A DNA stretch of 64,000 bases from Lumbricus rubellus (Eukaryota > Annelida > Clitellata > Crassiclitellata > Lumbricidae). The stretch is from assembly GCA_945859605.1 (NCBI GenBank), contig OX243822.1:20285341-20349340 (forward strand), read 5' to 3'. Below the pieces are notes generated by a model, which saw only the letters and a list, made by a program, of their open reading frames with translations, was not told the origin of the DNA and ran no database searches. Position numbers and translations under genes: made by a program. Below are positions 1-10,556 of this stretch, one piece after another (position 1 is the first letter of the stretch; every line of letters begins with the position of its first letter).

Positions 1-843
1 CGTTTGGTCTGACGGAAAAAAGCGCGATGTTCACGAAATTCGCTTGGTAGTCGCAAAGGTAAAGTTTGCAAAGCACATCATGGTTTCGGCGTCAAATCTG
101 CTGGCGTGTGTTACGGCTGCAAGGAAAGACTGCACTTCATCCCATTCAGTAGGCTGAATGTCAAACTTACCGTTGAACTCTGTTACCCAGACTCATTGAA
201 GAATGCAGCTATGTTCTAACATTTGGTTTTATTTTCTAACAGGACGGTGCGTCTGCCTGCACACACGGTAAGGTTAGTTATGATGACGCTGCCTTACTGC
301 CATCAACAGTACTGCAGAATTTTTTTTGCAAACATGAATGACAAACAAACTCAATATACCTTAACCATCTTGATTATCACATACATGTATGTGAAGCTCT
401 GCTAGACATTTCATCCCAACTTGGAGAACATTAGCTGGCTGAAAGAAGTTTTGATGGTAATGTGGGATCAGTTGCCGAAGGAGTCGATCAACAAGGCCAT
501 ACTGAGCATCACAAAAATTATTTGATCTCGAGTTAAAGCAGGGAATGGACACTCCCATCATACTTTACGATAAACTGTAAGACGGATTTCTGCGGTTGTG
601 GTGAAAGTGATATCATTTGACATGTAAATCTACAAGCGACGCTAACTTTTCCGCGGATATTTGAAAAAACGGAATTGAAAGTTTAAACAGCTGCAATTTT
701 TGAAATGTTTTTAGTGAAACTTTCTGGGATTGTTGGAAATTCATTACCCTATACAAATTGGGAAATTTTCGTATAAAAACCTCAATGGGTTGCGAAGATA
801 TTGCATTTTATCCGGTGGGGTATTTTTTTATTGAGCCACCCTG
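1..843 (+). mobile_element. Mariner-type transposon remnant, 3' part
   Basis: Frameshifted pieces resemble a mariner-family transposase. At about 110-215 one frame reads like the G-C-K-E-R-L-H-F-I-P stretch preceding the second catalytic aspartate. At about 240-285 there is a D-G-A-type motif. At about 455-520 the residues WDQLPKESINKAILS resemble the transposase C-terminus. Bases 830-843 end in CCACCCTG followed by TA, as expected of a terminal inverted repeat beside a TA target site. The 5' half lies left of the window. Stops and frameshifts show it is dead. Confidence 0.6.
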
Positions 844-959
844 TATATATATATATAAAATTATAATTATAATCATACATGTATATATTATAGTTATATA
901 TTACAATTATATATGACATAACTCTCGTCATTGTACTCTCGTATACGATATATCTTCGT

Positions 960-1293
960 TTAGGGTCAACCAATTTCACTGGCTTCCTCTCTCTCTGTCC
1001 GTATGCAATATAAAGTCCTTTTTCTGATTCTCAAATCCAAACTAGGTCTTGCGCTAAAATATCTTATGGATCTCATTTGTCTCCTCTTTCTGCATCTTCT
1101 CATCAACCTCTCCGTTCTCTGTACATGTCTGCCTAGTATGGCTCACGAGATAGGACCACTATTCTTCAAATTCTATCATTTGCCATCAATGGGCCCTCCT
1201 CGTGAAACTGTTCCATTACAAACCCCAGTCAAACGTCATTATACAGAAAGTGAGAATAGACATGTCATGGAAGCACAGCAAAGAGTAACATAA
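960..1293 (+). mobile_element. Non-LTR retrotransposon C-terminal fragment
   Basis: The translation around 975-1080 contains FHWLPLS, RMQYKVLFLILKSK and GLALKYLMDLI. These are the motifs typical of the region after the reverse transcriptase in CR1, L2 or jockey-like LINEs (HWLPV..RI.YK......GLAPKYL.DL). It is a short decayed piece in the introns or 3' flank of gene A. Nothing else is recognised from here to about 1560. Confidence 0.55.
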
Positions 1294-1706
1294 GGACCTA
1301 CAAAAACCGCTTGATATAAAAGATACAACAGCTGCTGTTGACGAATCCATATAAGACGGTTCAATGTCACTGCCACTCTGACCCTTCCCGCCGTTCGCAT
1401 CACCACGCCTGTCACTCCCTTTCACTTTACTTTAATCTGTTTTTCAGGTTGTGCCTAACTAATTTAAACATGGTTTCCGTGGTTTGGGTAGCTCAATTCG
1501 CATGGAAACGCTGAAACAAAACACAGTACAAACTACTGCATTTGCAAACTTAGATGCTGCATTGCCAATGTATACGCCCAAAAATTTGTGGTTGCTACAT
1601 CAGTGATAGGGTCCCTTTAATGAGTAAAGTAGAAACCACATACATTTATATAAATATTATATAGCGCTTTGTGAATTTAGTTTTTACGATTACAGTTACG
1701 ACGTAC

Positions 1707-1848
1707 TCGAACCCAAGACTGACGCAGGCGACTTTTGCATCTGTGTCTGAGAATCCTGCATCACAAACCGTTCCCCATACATTGTCGATGAACAACACAA
1801 AGCGACCCTGCGTCTGGTCAGGTCCACCGACGAGTCTCACGGCGTAAT
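1707..1848 (-). CDS. Gene A SRCR domain 1, N-half exon
   Basis: A 142-base exon, phase 1 to 2, with acceptor TTCTTCGTAG and donor GTACGT. It encodes DYAVRLVGGPDQTQGRF, then WGTVC and VACVSLGFE. These supply the first two of six group A SRCR cysteines. The flanking intron is similar to the flanks of the matching exons at 21485-21626, 35231-35372 and 55260-55401, which supports recent duplication. Confidence 0.85.
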
Positions 1849-4800
1849 CTACGAAGAAAACCAAGAACTGGTATTGGTCAGTAGATGGCCTTGGAGAGCA
1901 GGTCTTAGAGAATATGGTCGTCCTGTGGAGTATTCCAGCAGAGGAGCAAAGTTTTATATTGTTGGCGCGGGGTCCAGAGCGCCACCGATCACGTCAGCCT
2001 CGACGCTCATTCATGCGATTATGGGTCAGAGGCGAATCCCAACAGCCGCAAGCGCATTAAATTTTTTAAACTTCTGGGTTGGGTCCAAAACCAGGTTGAG
2101 AACTCGGTGGTGTGGAGGGGGGGGGTGAAAGCCCGATATTTAGCGGTCTACGCCGAATACCCCATAAATGAAAAATTAAAATTTCCCGGGAAAAGCCGGG
2201 TACCCCAGCTAGTCTTCTATAAATCTAAATTTTGTGAATTGCTTCGATTTTTTAATTCTACAGTATACTATTATTCTACATGTATATCTCGACATCTATT
2301 AATGAAAAACTGTAAGACATCTATCTTTTGTATATCATAACTTTTTAGATAAACTTAGATAAAACTAAAATGTGAAAGTGTGCGGGAGCAAATGTTTTCC
2401 TTGTTCCGTTGCGGAAGCCCATTTCTAGAGAGCATTTCTGGCAATAAAACAGGAGCTAAATACTTGTGATTTTCGTGCATACTTTTATTCATCTGCACGT
2501 TTTAAGGCGCCTTTTGGAAACTTATTGAGAAGTGCCGAATCGCTGTCGTCATCACGATAATCGTCTTCAACATCATCGACTTTATTGTCACCATATTCAT
2601 GACCATCATCATTAAAATCATTATCATAATGATCATTATCGTCGTCATAATCATCATAATCATCACATCATCGTTTTTTATCACTTTTTGTTCTTCAGAG
2701 TCGTCATCAATATTAACATCGTCATCATCATCATCATCATCATCATCGGCATTCTTTTAGCTTCTTCGTGATCCACATCACCATCATAATCATCAAGTTG
2801 TCGTTTGAAAGAATTGAGCGTTTTTCAACGAACCGGTAAGGGGGGTAATGACGTCATCCCTTCCTTCAGGAACGAGATCCGCTAAAACAATTAACCAGAA
2901 ATTAAATAGAAATTATTTCATGCTGTTAGGATAATATTCTGATCGCCAAGGTCAATCTAAGTACGTTTTCTTCGTCTAGCTGCTCTATATAAATTCGATG
3001 TTTGAAATTATAAATCAGCTATGAAACGCTAAGTAAGGGAAGACGTATAAGATCCAGATTCAAGCTTTGATATCAATCATAGGAAGAGCAAGTCCTCAAG
3101 CTAGCCCTGAAGCAGCCATGGGTATGTATGTCATAGCGCCGCTTCAAGATTTATATTCAGAGGCGCTTTCGACTACAGCGCGGGCACTGAATCGGAATCT
3201 CACGCCGAAGCGCATGAGCAATTGCGAGAGAAGGTCTTGCTCAGGGTCTCTACACGCAGTGCCGGTGTCACAAAATGAAATCTCCCCCGATACAAAGTCT
3301 CCCCTGAAACAGAGTCTCCCCTGGCTGAAAATCTCTCTTGGAAAACATTTTTCTGGTGTAAGAGTATGTATAAATTATGTTCGTGTCAAATAACGTGTTA
3401 TCATGTTAGCAACGTAAACTAACGGTTTGTTATGCTTATCTATTAATTTTATGCGACTGTAGCCGATTTCACGATCAACAGGGGAGACTTTGTTTCGTGG
3501 ACGGAGGAAATATTTTCTCCCCCGGGGACTTTATTTCAGAATATAGTCTCCGGGGGGGGGCGAATTTATTATAGAACAGATCCTTCGGGGAGAATCTATT
3601 TCAAAATAAAGTCTCCGGGGAGACTTTTAGGGGGGAGACTCTGTCACGCGACACCTGTGCTAGCACCCCGTAGCCCCCGGTTGGGGGCCTCACGTTTGCA
3701 AGGCGCCCCCAAATTTAAGTGGTCATTATGCGTATTTGTTACTGTATATTTCTTAAACCAGCGCATTCAATTGAGGCTCCCGATCAGGTATGGTACATGT
3801 CTCGACAAATCATTATGTCACTGCCATAACAGACTTAATGCAAATATATGATTCTGATTTTTGGCGTTAGAATAGCCATTTAAAATAATTCAGGCCAGTT
3901 TCCCAAACACAACGTCTGTAACTTATTCTAAATACTATTGGAGTGAGACCTCAAAATAAAACCTACGTGAGGCCCCAAAATGAAGCATGTGTAGGGCCCC
4001 AGATGTCATTCGGACGTGTATGGTCTCAAGTTTGTAAGAAGCCTCTAAATTTAGCTGGTAATTAAACCTTTCATGACTGTTCATTCCTGAAATCATGCAC
4101 CTAATTATATATTTACGCAAAACATAACAAATAATATTACGCAATCCAACAGAGCAATATTATTGTCTTTCAACCAAGGGTGGAGACTTACACTGTAGGA
4201 TGGACATGGGCACGGACCCCGGAATTTGTGGTGGGGACGGAGTCCTTATTTTTTTTATCCCAATGTTTCAGAAATAGTTCATATATAAGTAGGCCCTATA
4301 ATAAATTTCTACAGTGATCTCCACTGTCTATCCATGATGATCAGTTCTGCTAAGATGACAGATTATAAAACACTACCATAATTATTAGGCTACAGGACTG
4401 TAGGCAAATAGAAAAAATTAAACAATGGAGAGGGGACATTTAATTGAAGTCTTAAACCATGTCGCTGAACGCTGAAATCGCGAACAATTTTGTTTAGATG
4501 ACAGTAAAGTTGACTCCAAGCGTATGATGTTAATTCATCCAAAGACACACAATTCGGTTGAAATTTCAAAAATTTTAACAATTGGGATGGGACATTTATT
4601 GAAGCCGTAAACCATGTCTTTCAGCACTGAAGTAATGCGAAATTTTGTTAAGATGACAGCTTAAGGTTTAGTGACCTCAAATTTTTTTAGGGTGGCCTCA
4701 GGTAGGAATTCTTGCAGGAACGTCTCCAGTGCCTTCTAAGTACATCGACCAGTAGAAGTACACTATATTGCCTCTACCCTTTAAAGGGTTAAGTTGACTC

Positions 4801-5599
4801 CAAGCGTATGATGTTCATCCAAAGACACACAATTCGGTTGAAATTTCTAAAATTTTAACAATTGGGATGGGACATTTATTGAGGCCTTAAACCATGTCTT
4901 TCAGCACTTAAGTAATGCGAAATTTTGTTAAGATGACAGCTTAAGGTTTAGGGACCTCAAATTTTTTTAGGGTGGCCTCAGGTAGGCTACCCTATCGCCG
5001 GCACTGTCTACACGGCGGCCTCAGTTGGATTCGAACCTGAAACTTTCCGGCTCCAAGACACCAGACATACCCCTACACAACGACAACCGCGCTCCTTTGA
5101 GAGATTCCTACTAAGCGTTAGCCCGTAGGCCTAAATGTCTCCTAAGTCTTTCGCTCATCCATTTATTTGGCAGTTTCTCGCATTTATCTATCTCTCATTC
5201 TACCTATTCCTTTATCTTTTCCAATAAATTTGTTGTTCTCAAGATTGAATAGCGATCTATATTATTTAAAATTTTGAGTTTCCATGTAATTCTTTCCTCC
5301 CTTCATACCTACCCAATTCCCTTCATTCTTCTTGTAGTCATTCATCCGTCCATTCAGAGCCTCTATTCTATTGCCTCACCTAGAAAACTGCAACACGCAA
5401 AAGTGCACCCAGCCAAATCCTGCCATATGCGTTTATAACAAAAGTGCAAGCAGAGTCTATACGCGCTGATCCAATGTGGGGTCATTCTTTTTCCATCCGA
5501 TATTTTATTTGACGATTACCCATCATAAAAAATATTCGACCAACCTGTACAAAAAGCAAAAAGCAAAAAGCAACAAGCGACGTAACCAAACTCTCCCAT
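1707..5599 (-). CDS. SRCR gene A, 5' part (signal exon plus first half-domain)
   Basis: Minus-strand paralog of the six-domain gene at 31.4-48.0 kb. Visible coding exons are 5545-5599 (signal peptide) and 1707-1848 (N-half of SRCR domain 1). They join in phase: ACA-G plus AT-TAC gives T-D-Y-A-V-R-L-V-G-G. No matching C-half is found between 1 and 1700, so the remainder must lie left of the window, unless the gene is truncated. Intron 1 (1849-5544) carries a Helitron end, CAT-rich sequence, a SINE, a hAT element and a fold-back element. The product would enter the secretory pathway. Both exons are intact. Confidence 0.7.
2060..2212 (+). mobile_element. Helitron-like 3' end
   Basis: The sequence ends in GGGTACCCCAGCTAG followed by T, preceded by a G+C-rich potential hairpin. 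This fits the Helitron rule of a CTRR end before a target T. The same end occurs at the equivalent place in gene B (24366) and at 13688 and 62763. The 5' end was not found. Confidence 0.5.
2540..2790. repeat. CAT/ATC-rich imperfect microsatellite in intron 1 of gene A
   Basis: Trinucleotide-rich sequence (CATCAT, CATAAT, GTCATC). The same kind of block occurs in intron 1 of B (24690-24920), C (32790-32990) and D (54215-54360), and downstream of the orphan signal exon (30500-30960). It is therefore part of the duplicated 5' module. Confidence 0.7.
3128..3256 (-). mobile_element. tRNA-derived SINE, 3' part (split by hAT)
   Basis: The tail motif of the local SINE family (GCGCCTCTGA...GCGGCGCTATGACA on the minus strand) is present here. 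The tRNA-like head of the same copy, with a box B TTCGAATCC-type motif, is at 5007-5105. The two halves are separated by the hAT element at 3257-5006, flanked by a perfect 8-base duplication TCTACACG. Confidence 0.65.
3257..5006. mobile_element. Nonautonomous hAT-type element, copy in gene A
   Basis: Terminal inverted repeats CAGTGCCGG / CCGGCACTG. The 8-base target duplication TCTACACG is perfect at 3249-3256 and 5007-5014, as expected for hAT. It sits inside a SINE. A related copy occupies the same place in gene B (25390-26341), so insertion came before the A/B duplication. Copy A later gained a fold-back element (3264-3655) and an internal duplication (about 4509-4706 repeated at 4793-4986). 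No transposase is seen. Confidence 0.75.
3264..3655. mobile_element. Fold-back element with minisatellite arms (TU-like)
   Basis: Termini GGTGTCAC / GCGACACC enclose inverted arms built from repeats of AGTCTCCCC and its complement GGGGAGACT. The gene B copy of the host hAT lacks it (CAGTGCCGGCGCTAGCACC runs straight through at 25390), so this is an insertion made after the duplication. No clear target duplication is visible at this copy. Confidence 0.6.
5007..5105 (-). mobile_element. tRNA-derived SINE head
   Basis: The minus strand carries a box B-like AGGTTCGAATCC (complement of ggattcgaacct at 5032-5043) and an A-box-like region near 5095. It is the 5' part of the SINE whose 3' part lies at 3128-3256. 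Confidence 0.55.
5545..5599 (-). CDS. Gene A signal-peptide exon
   Basis: The start codon is at 5599. The exon encodes MGEFGYVACCFLLFAFCT plus one base and ends at a GTTGGT donor. It is an 18-residue hydrophobic leader. Length, sequence and phase match the leader exons of B, C and D. GAG (E) replaces GCG (A) or TCG (S) at residue 3. The start is chosen because it is the only ATG in frame and is conserved in all five copies. Confidence 0.8.
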
Positions 5600-5694
5600 G
5601 TCTGACGTATAGCTCTGTGAAGTTTTATAATAATATTATAGTCAGTCAACAGCTATATTTTCAACAGCTGTATTTTCTGTTCCTTCCAAACCAT

Positions 5695-5781
5695 GTTATC
5701 AGAAGAGATAAGATCGGCTGAGTGACCTTCTATAGGTGGTTCCTAGTAGGCCCATCAGACGATCTTATCTCTTCTGATAAC
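5695..5781. promoter_or_regulatory. Palindromic GATA-type motif upstream of gene A
   Basis: Two 22-base arms (5695-5716 and 5760-5781) are perfect inverted complements around a 43-base spacer. Each arm contains GATAAGATC and TGATAAC/GTTATCA, which are GATA-factor-like sites. The near arm starts about 96 bases upstream of the start codon. Gene B has the same layout, and C, D and the orphan exon have one related arm. Promoter function is inferred from position and conservation. Confidence 0.55.
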
Positions 5782-6213
5782 TTCTGATACCACAGACAGA
5801 AGGCCTGAAATTCACCGGCATGACTGTGATTGGAACAGATGTTTTTACTCTCAATAGATAACGTTTTGAAACTGGGGTAATAGCGCACTACATTGTTGCA
5901 ATATCTGAATAGCCTACATTATGTAAAAACGATATCGACGATGAAATCAATTCCCCGATATTTCATCTGGCACCGGTAAAATGTTTATGCATACTATACA
6001 AAATATGCAAAAGTCTGCAAGTAAGTAACTCAGTGAGCACGGAAATTAAACTTTATATCAGTCTTTAGGCCTATGCTATTGTCGTATTGAACATTTAGTT
6101 TCCTCTGAATAAGGCTACTTTGGTAAATTGAACGTTCTAATAATCTTAGTGCAATAAATATGTTTGCCTTGCTTTCATCTTCGCATGCAGTCTGTGCACA
6201 GTCATAGCACTTG
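5782..6213. other. Upstream flank of gene A shared with gene B
   Basis: No gene is seen. The stretch is collinear with 27139-27545 upstream of gene B (shared landmarks: GAAGGCCTGAAATTCACCGG, CTCAATAGATAACGTTTTG, AGTCTGTGCACAGTC). Similarity ends near 6213/27545, where a LINE fragment starts on the B side. From 6214 to 6820 nothing is recognised. Confidence 0.6.
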
Positions 6214-6824
6214 AAAAACTGCTGACTGTACACGTTTGAGTCACACTCTGTAACACTTGCTTAACTTTTCTGTCTTTGCTTCTTGGACACATGACGCGGC
6301 GGTGCTGTGCAGCAGGTTTTTTGTACGTGATGTATCTTTGCCGGCACCCCGGTATAATAGCCCGGTCAAAACAGCCCCGTCATAATCGCTATTATGACGG
6401 GTCACCATCTTTGCCATTATTTACTTCATTGTCGTCATCACACTATTGAATATTTACAAGATTAAACTAATTACCGAAGCTGTCTGTTAAAACTGAAAAT
6501 GGTATAGCATTTACTTAAGTAAATAAGTATGTGCTTATCGAACCGCCTGCAAACGCACTGAGGGAACATTAGATGAGAACAGTACATAGCGTGTACATTC
6601 ATACAAAAATCGAAATAGGCCTATGCAATTTTATATAATCACAGAAAGCCTATTCAACTTAAAAAACATAACATACATTTATGGAACCATTTGGGAGAAC
6701 AAAATAAACAGTAATAAAAATTAAGGTCACTTGAATAGCATCTGTATTATAAAACCACATCTATGCGCCAGCATGAGGAATCTCACGGTTGTGAGAACGA
6801 GGACGGAGTGAGTAGGAAACATTC

Positions 6825-7320
6825 TTAATGGGGGGGGGGGGGTAACAGAGAACCTAAGACATGGCTTGAATTGCAAAGTATAGCAGAGAAGAGGGTGGAA
6901 TCAGCATGACCGCAGAGGTCATCGAACGACTTCTGGTCGGCAGGCAGAAAGTTGAGACGCACCATTTTCCGTATTATTGCGTTAAGACCAGAATCAGCAA
7001 AGCCAGACCATGCAGGGGACGCATACAGAAGGCGTGCTAATGTGGTGGACCGAACTGCATCATGTAAGTGCGTCCTGGAGAGGCCATGAGCTACAGGGAC
7101 ACGTATCGCATAGAGTGATTGGCAAGTTTTGATACAAATCCGGTCAATATGGGGATCAAAACTAAGTTTATCCGGAAAACTGACCCCTAGAATAACAGTT
7201 TCAGACACCCTAGTCATTCCAGGTATAGGTGAAGGAAGATTGAGTAATTTAGACCCCGGACGCTTAAATATCATCTCTTTGGATTTACTGTTGTTGAGTT
7301 TAAGATTACATGTATGAGCC
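6825..7320 (-). mobile_element. Non-LTR retrotransposon fragment
   Basis: The minus-strand translation contains VILGVSFPDKLSFDPHID, SLYAIRVPVAHGLS, LHDAVRSTTLARLLYASPAWSGFA and LNAIIRKMVRLNFLP. These match the conserved region after the reverse transcriptase in CR1/jockey-like LINEs. Upstream minus-strand sequence to about 7450 may belong to the same copy but is not clearly readable. It lies between genes A and B. Confidence 0.7.
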
Positions 7321-7655
7321 TAATTTGCAACATTTTCGAGTTCGAAAGACGTGGTAGCTATAGCGGAGGCAGGCAGGGATCAGGATGTAGCTGTCGTCAG
7401 CATATTTCAGCAACCTATTAATGCAGTGAATGAGTTTCAGGCCGGAGATGGCTACTACAAAGTCAGCAGGCCAAAGTCCAGAACCTTGAATAGTACTATA
7501 GCATTAGGCTAATACGACAACAGGTTGAGATTTGACCAAGAAATTTAGTACAATGCTGACGGTTACGGAGAAGGCATAGGATCCAATTGTATATAAAGTC
7601 AGGTAATTGCAGCATAGCAAGTTGCTCAGATAGGTAGGCCTAAAAGTGCCTTACC

Positions 7656-8530
7656 TTAGGGAAGTAGGTATAGGGTCAAGTTCGCACTGTTTATTTGGGA
7701 GAGATTAACAACGTCCATGTGACCTCTATCGACGGCAAGCGCTAATGGTGTATCAATTATAGCTGACCTACGAGCGTAGTAGATGTAGTATTGCAGAAAG
7801 TCACAAGCTCCGCGGCGCACTAACAAATCCGCAACATCGGCATGACCATTCTTGGCAGCAAAGTAAAATGGTGTTTTTATGGATTGCTTCAATACATCGA
7901 CGATAGCGTGGTTGTCCAGTAAAATCTCAACGATGGAAGTATGACCATTTCGGCAGGCTAAATGAAGTGCAGTCATCTTAGCGTTGTTGCAAGCATTAAC
8001 ATTTGCACCATTTTATAACAAATTCTTTCCAATTTCTGCATGTGTAGCCTGTCCTTTGAATGCAGGCTTCCGTTCAGAAGAATGACCCAGTAGTGTATCT
8101 GCCATTTCAACGGTGCCACCTTCTTCTGTGATTGGGTGTGAAGTATGACAGCATTAGCCTTGTCTTTAAAAGGATTTAGCCAACGATCAAATTCTTCTTC
8201 AGGAACTTGGTTTATCGTCAGTAACTGTTGTGAATGAGTCTGTGCATCAACTTCCGTATTTTGATTCAGCAAGACATTTAAAACAGCTTTATGACCATTG
8301 CTTGCTGCCAGATGAAAAGCAGTATTGCCTTTCATGTCAAAGGCATTGATTTCACATTCGTGATCTACCAATTTCTTGACTATATCCACGTAACCCATTG
8401 TAGCAGCGATATGAAGAGAAGTCTTACCAGAAGCATTGCGAATAATTAGCATCTGCTTTGTTTCCCAACAAAACCTCAACTGCTTCTAAATGGACATTTT
8501 AGGATGCAAGAGGGAGCGAATTGTCATAAT
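7656..8530 (-). pseudogene. Broken ankyrin-repeat gene
   Basis: The minus strand reads as at least six ankyrin units, with hallmarks such as GKTSLHIAATMGYVDIVKKL, GNTAFHLAASNGHKAVLNVL, MTALHLACRNGHTSIVEILL and FYFAAKNGHADVADLL. The frame shifts near 8435 (between NKADANYSQ and ASGKTSLH) and again near 8090-8120. An in-frame TAA interrupts the LL-NGANVNA segment near 8016. It is therefore a pseudogene unless some breaks are sequence errors. It could be a retrocopy, since no introns separate the repeats. It has no evident link to the SRCR genes. Confidence 0.7.
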
Positions 8531-8691
8531 GAAAATTTGTAGCGTGGACACTTCCCTTAGGCTATATTGCTTAACCCTAAGCTAAAATACTGACGAGTCT
8601 ACGGTTTCGAGATTATTAAGTAACAATTTCTGAATTATTGTCTACATAACACAACGTAAAAATAAATATCCGCATGAAGCGTTTCGTGCAT

Positions 8692-8915
8692 GAGGCGCGG
8701 TGGTGTAGTTGTTGGTTCGGTGCCCTGGAACCGGAAGGATTCGAATCCACCTCAGGCCACCGCGTATAGGGACTTTAAGCAAGTCCTTCACTGGCAATTG
8801 CTCATGCGCTTCGACGTGAAACACCGCGCTGTAGTCGGGAGCGATTATTCTGAGTAGCGATCTTGACGGTGCAAAAGGCCTATAGCAAATGTGATGAATA
8901 AGACTAAAGAATAAA
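8692..8915 (+). mobile_element. tRNA-derived SINE
   Basis: The head begins GGCGCGGTGGTGTAGT, with box B GGATTCGAATCC near 8738. The body is GGGACTTTAAGCAAGTCC, and the tail relates to GGGAGCG...GAGTAGCG. It is the same family as 11381-11612. Confidence 0.65.
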
Positions 8916-9255
8916 AGCATAGGCTTCGCAAATCGCAATGGACTGAAACAAAAGTAAACCTATAGCAGTGAGTAGACAACACCTAGAGTAGTAGGCCTAC
9001 ACTTTGTTTATTGGTTTGAGAGAAAGCGACACTGTCTAATAATCTATAAGACTCAATTTTTCGTGTAGCCTAACTACAGTCTACTAACAGACGGTTGAAA
9101 GTTTGAAATGGTAATAAGTCTCTGCTAAGTCTGAAGATGGTGGTACTTCTATACGTAACACGACTCACAAGATGTCTTTAAACTAATGCCTTCAAAGTTG
9201 CAAGATAATATTTATGGGCAATCTTATACAAACGCTTTTGTACCTGGCTGCTACA

Positions 9256-9718
9256 CAGGCCCGCCGAGAGGGAGGGGCAAAGGGGGCAAATGCCCAGGGG
9301 CCCGGAGACTTTTAGGGGCCCGGAGGGGACCCAGGCTACACTGATTAGTTTATATTCTATACTTTTAAAGAAACTTTCCTCCATGACATCCGGACAATTG
9401 TCCAGGTGATGAAGAAAGAGCATTTCCAAAATGCATTTTAAGGTCAGCAGACAAAATAGAGAACTACTGGGATAATGTACACGATTTTGCTGCAGTTAAA
9501 TCCACAAAATTGCTTGTTGATTACCATAGGTTAGGCCTATACTTGAAAATCAAATTTTTAACACTGCACATTAAATGCATTATCGCATAGCCTACATTCA
9601 GACTGACACTTTTGTTAATTCGATTCTCAAAATTTTTAATTTGTTCATAAATCCTAAAGATAGTTTAGGGTCCGTGATTGCTCTGCCCAGGGGCCCGGAA
9701 TTTCTGTCGGCGGGCCTG
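9256..9718. mobile_element. Nonautonomous hAT element, 463 bases
   Basis: Terminal inverted repeats CAGGCCCGCCGA / TCGGCGGGCCTG, flanked by a perfect 8-base target duplication CTGCTACA (9248-9255 and 9719-9726). Subterminal GGGGCCCGGAG motifs occur at both ends. A second member with the same ends is at 61971-63056. No transposase is present. Confidence 0.85.
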
Positions 9719-10267
9719 CTGCTACAAACGGTTCTGCAATAGATCTACATGACAATGTTTCGGCTCAGAGCTCTATTACCTGTAGCTTCTGATGCTGATA
9801 ATTGTCGTCCTTCATATCTGCAATTCTCTAAGCTACAACGTTGCTATTACCGTGTAGCCTAACATAGCTAAAATATCAAGAAAGTTGGAAAATTTGAAAG
9901 AAAGAACTAAATACATCTTTATTAATTTTACACAATCAACTGTCACAAAAGTTCAAAAGAAACTTAATACATCATCACTTGCACAATCATAGTCACAAAA
10001 GTTCTTTAGAAGAATATTTGAAATCATTTCGTTAGTTTCCTCGTCTTTTCTTTGCGATTGGATTAAACAACTGAAAAAGAAAAGCAACAGAGCAGCAGCA
10101 TTCATGTTGGCTATCTTTAACATAATTATTGTAAATTTGCACAAGTAATGTTAAGAGATGACTTTTTACTTCTGCGATGGAGTCAGGTTACCACTTACCA
10201 CTGCTTTCAGAAGTGGCTATGACCGTCGCCCCGCTATGTGTTTTTTCATTTGTAGGCTATGTGCATT

Positions 10268-10320
10268 CGTTATAGCGCCCCTTCAAGCAAGCTACTCAGA
10301 GGCGCTCCTGACTGCAGCTA
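10268..10320 (-). mobile_element. SINE/LINE 3'-tail fragment
   Basis: TATAGCGCCCCTTCAAGC...TACTCAGAGGCGCTC is the complement of the tail motif shared by the local SINEs and the LINE at 22365-22745. From 9727 to 10267 nothing else is recognised. Confidence 0.5.
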
Positions 10321-10331
10321 GTTATATACAT

Positions 10332-10465
10332 AATATTATACATACATACATACATACATATATTATACATAATTTTATACATACAAATATACATGCACAT
10401 ATGCATACATACATGCACATATGCATTCCTACAGAGTTATACATACATACACACACACGTAATTA
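10332..10465. repeat. ATAC-type microsatellite
   Basis: Imperfect ATAC/ACAT repeats lie directly downstream (on the minus strand) of the domain 2 C-half of gene B. The position matches the ATGT arrays after domain 2 in C (39390-39500) and D (60473-61255), allowing for strand. Confidence 0.75.
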
Positions 10466-10556
10466 TAATTATATACATACACAGTGCAAATACATATCCA
10501 TAATATGTCGACATGCATGATTTCCTGCTGAAAATGCTAAGTGCAGCGGAACTGAC

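Noticed and set aside
1874..2128. Plus-strand ORF similar to a minus-strand ORF at 54996-55226
   Set aside because: Both are antisense to the conserved intron just before the first SRCR exon. The likeness comes from segmental duplication, and the frames are not kept in the other two copies.
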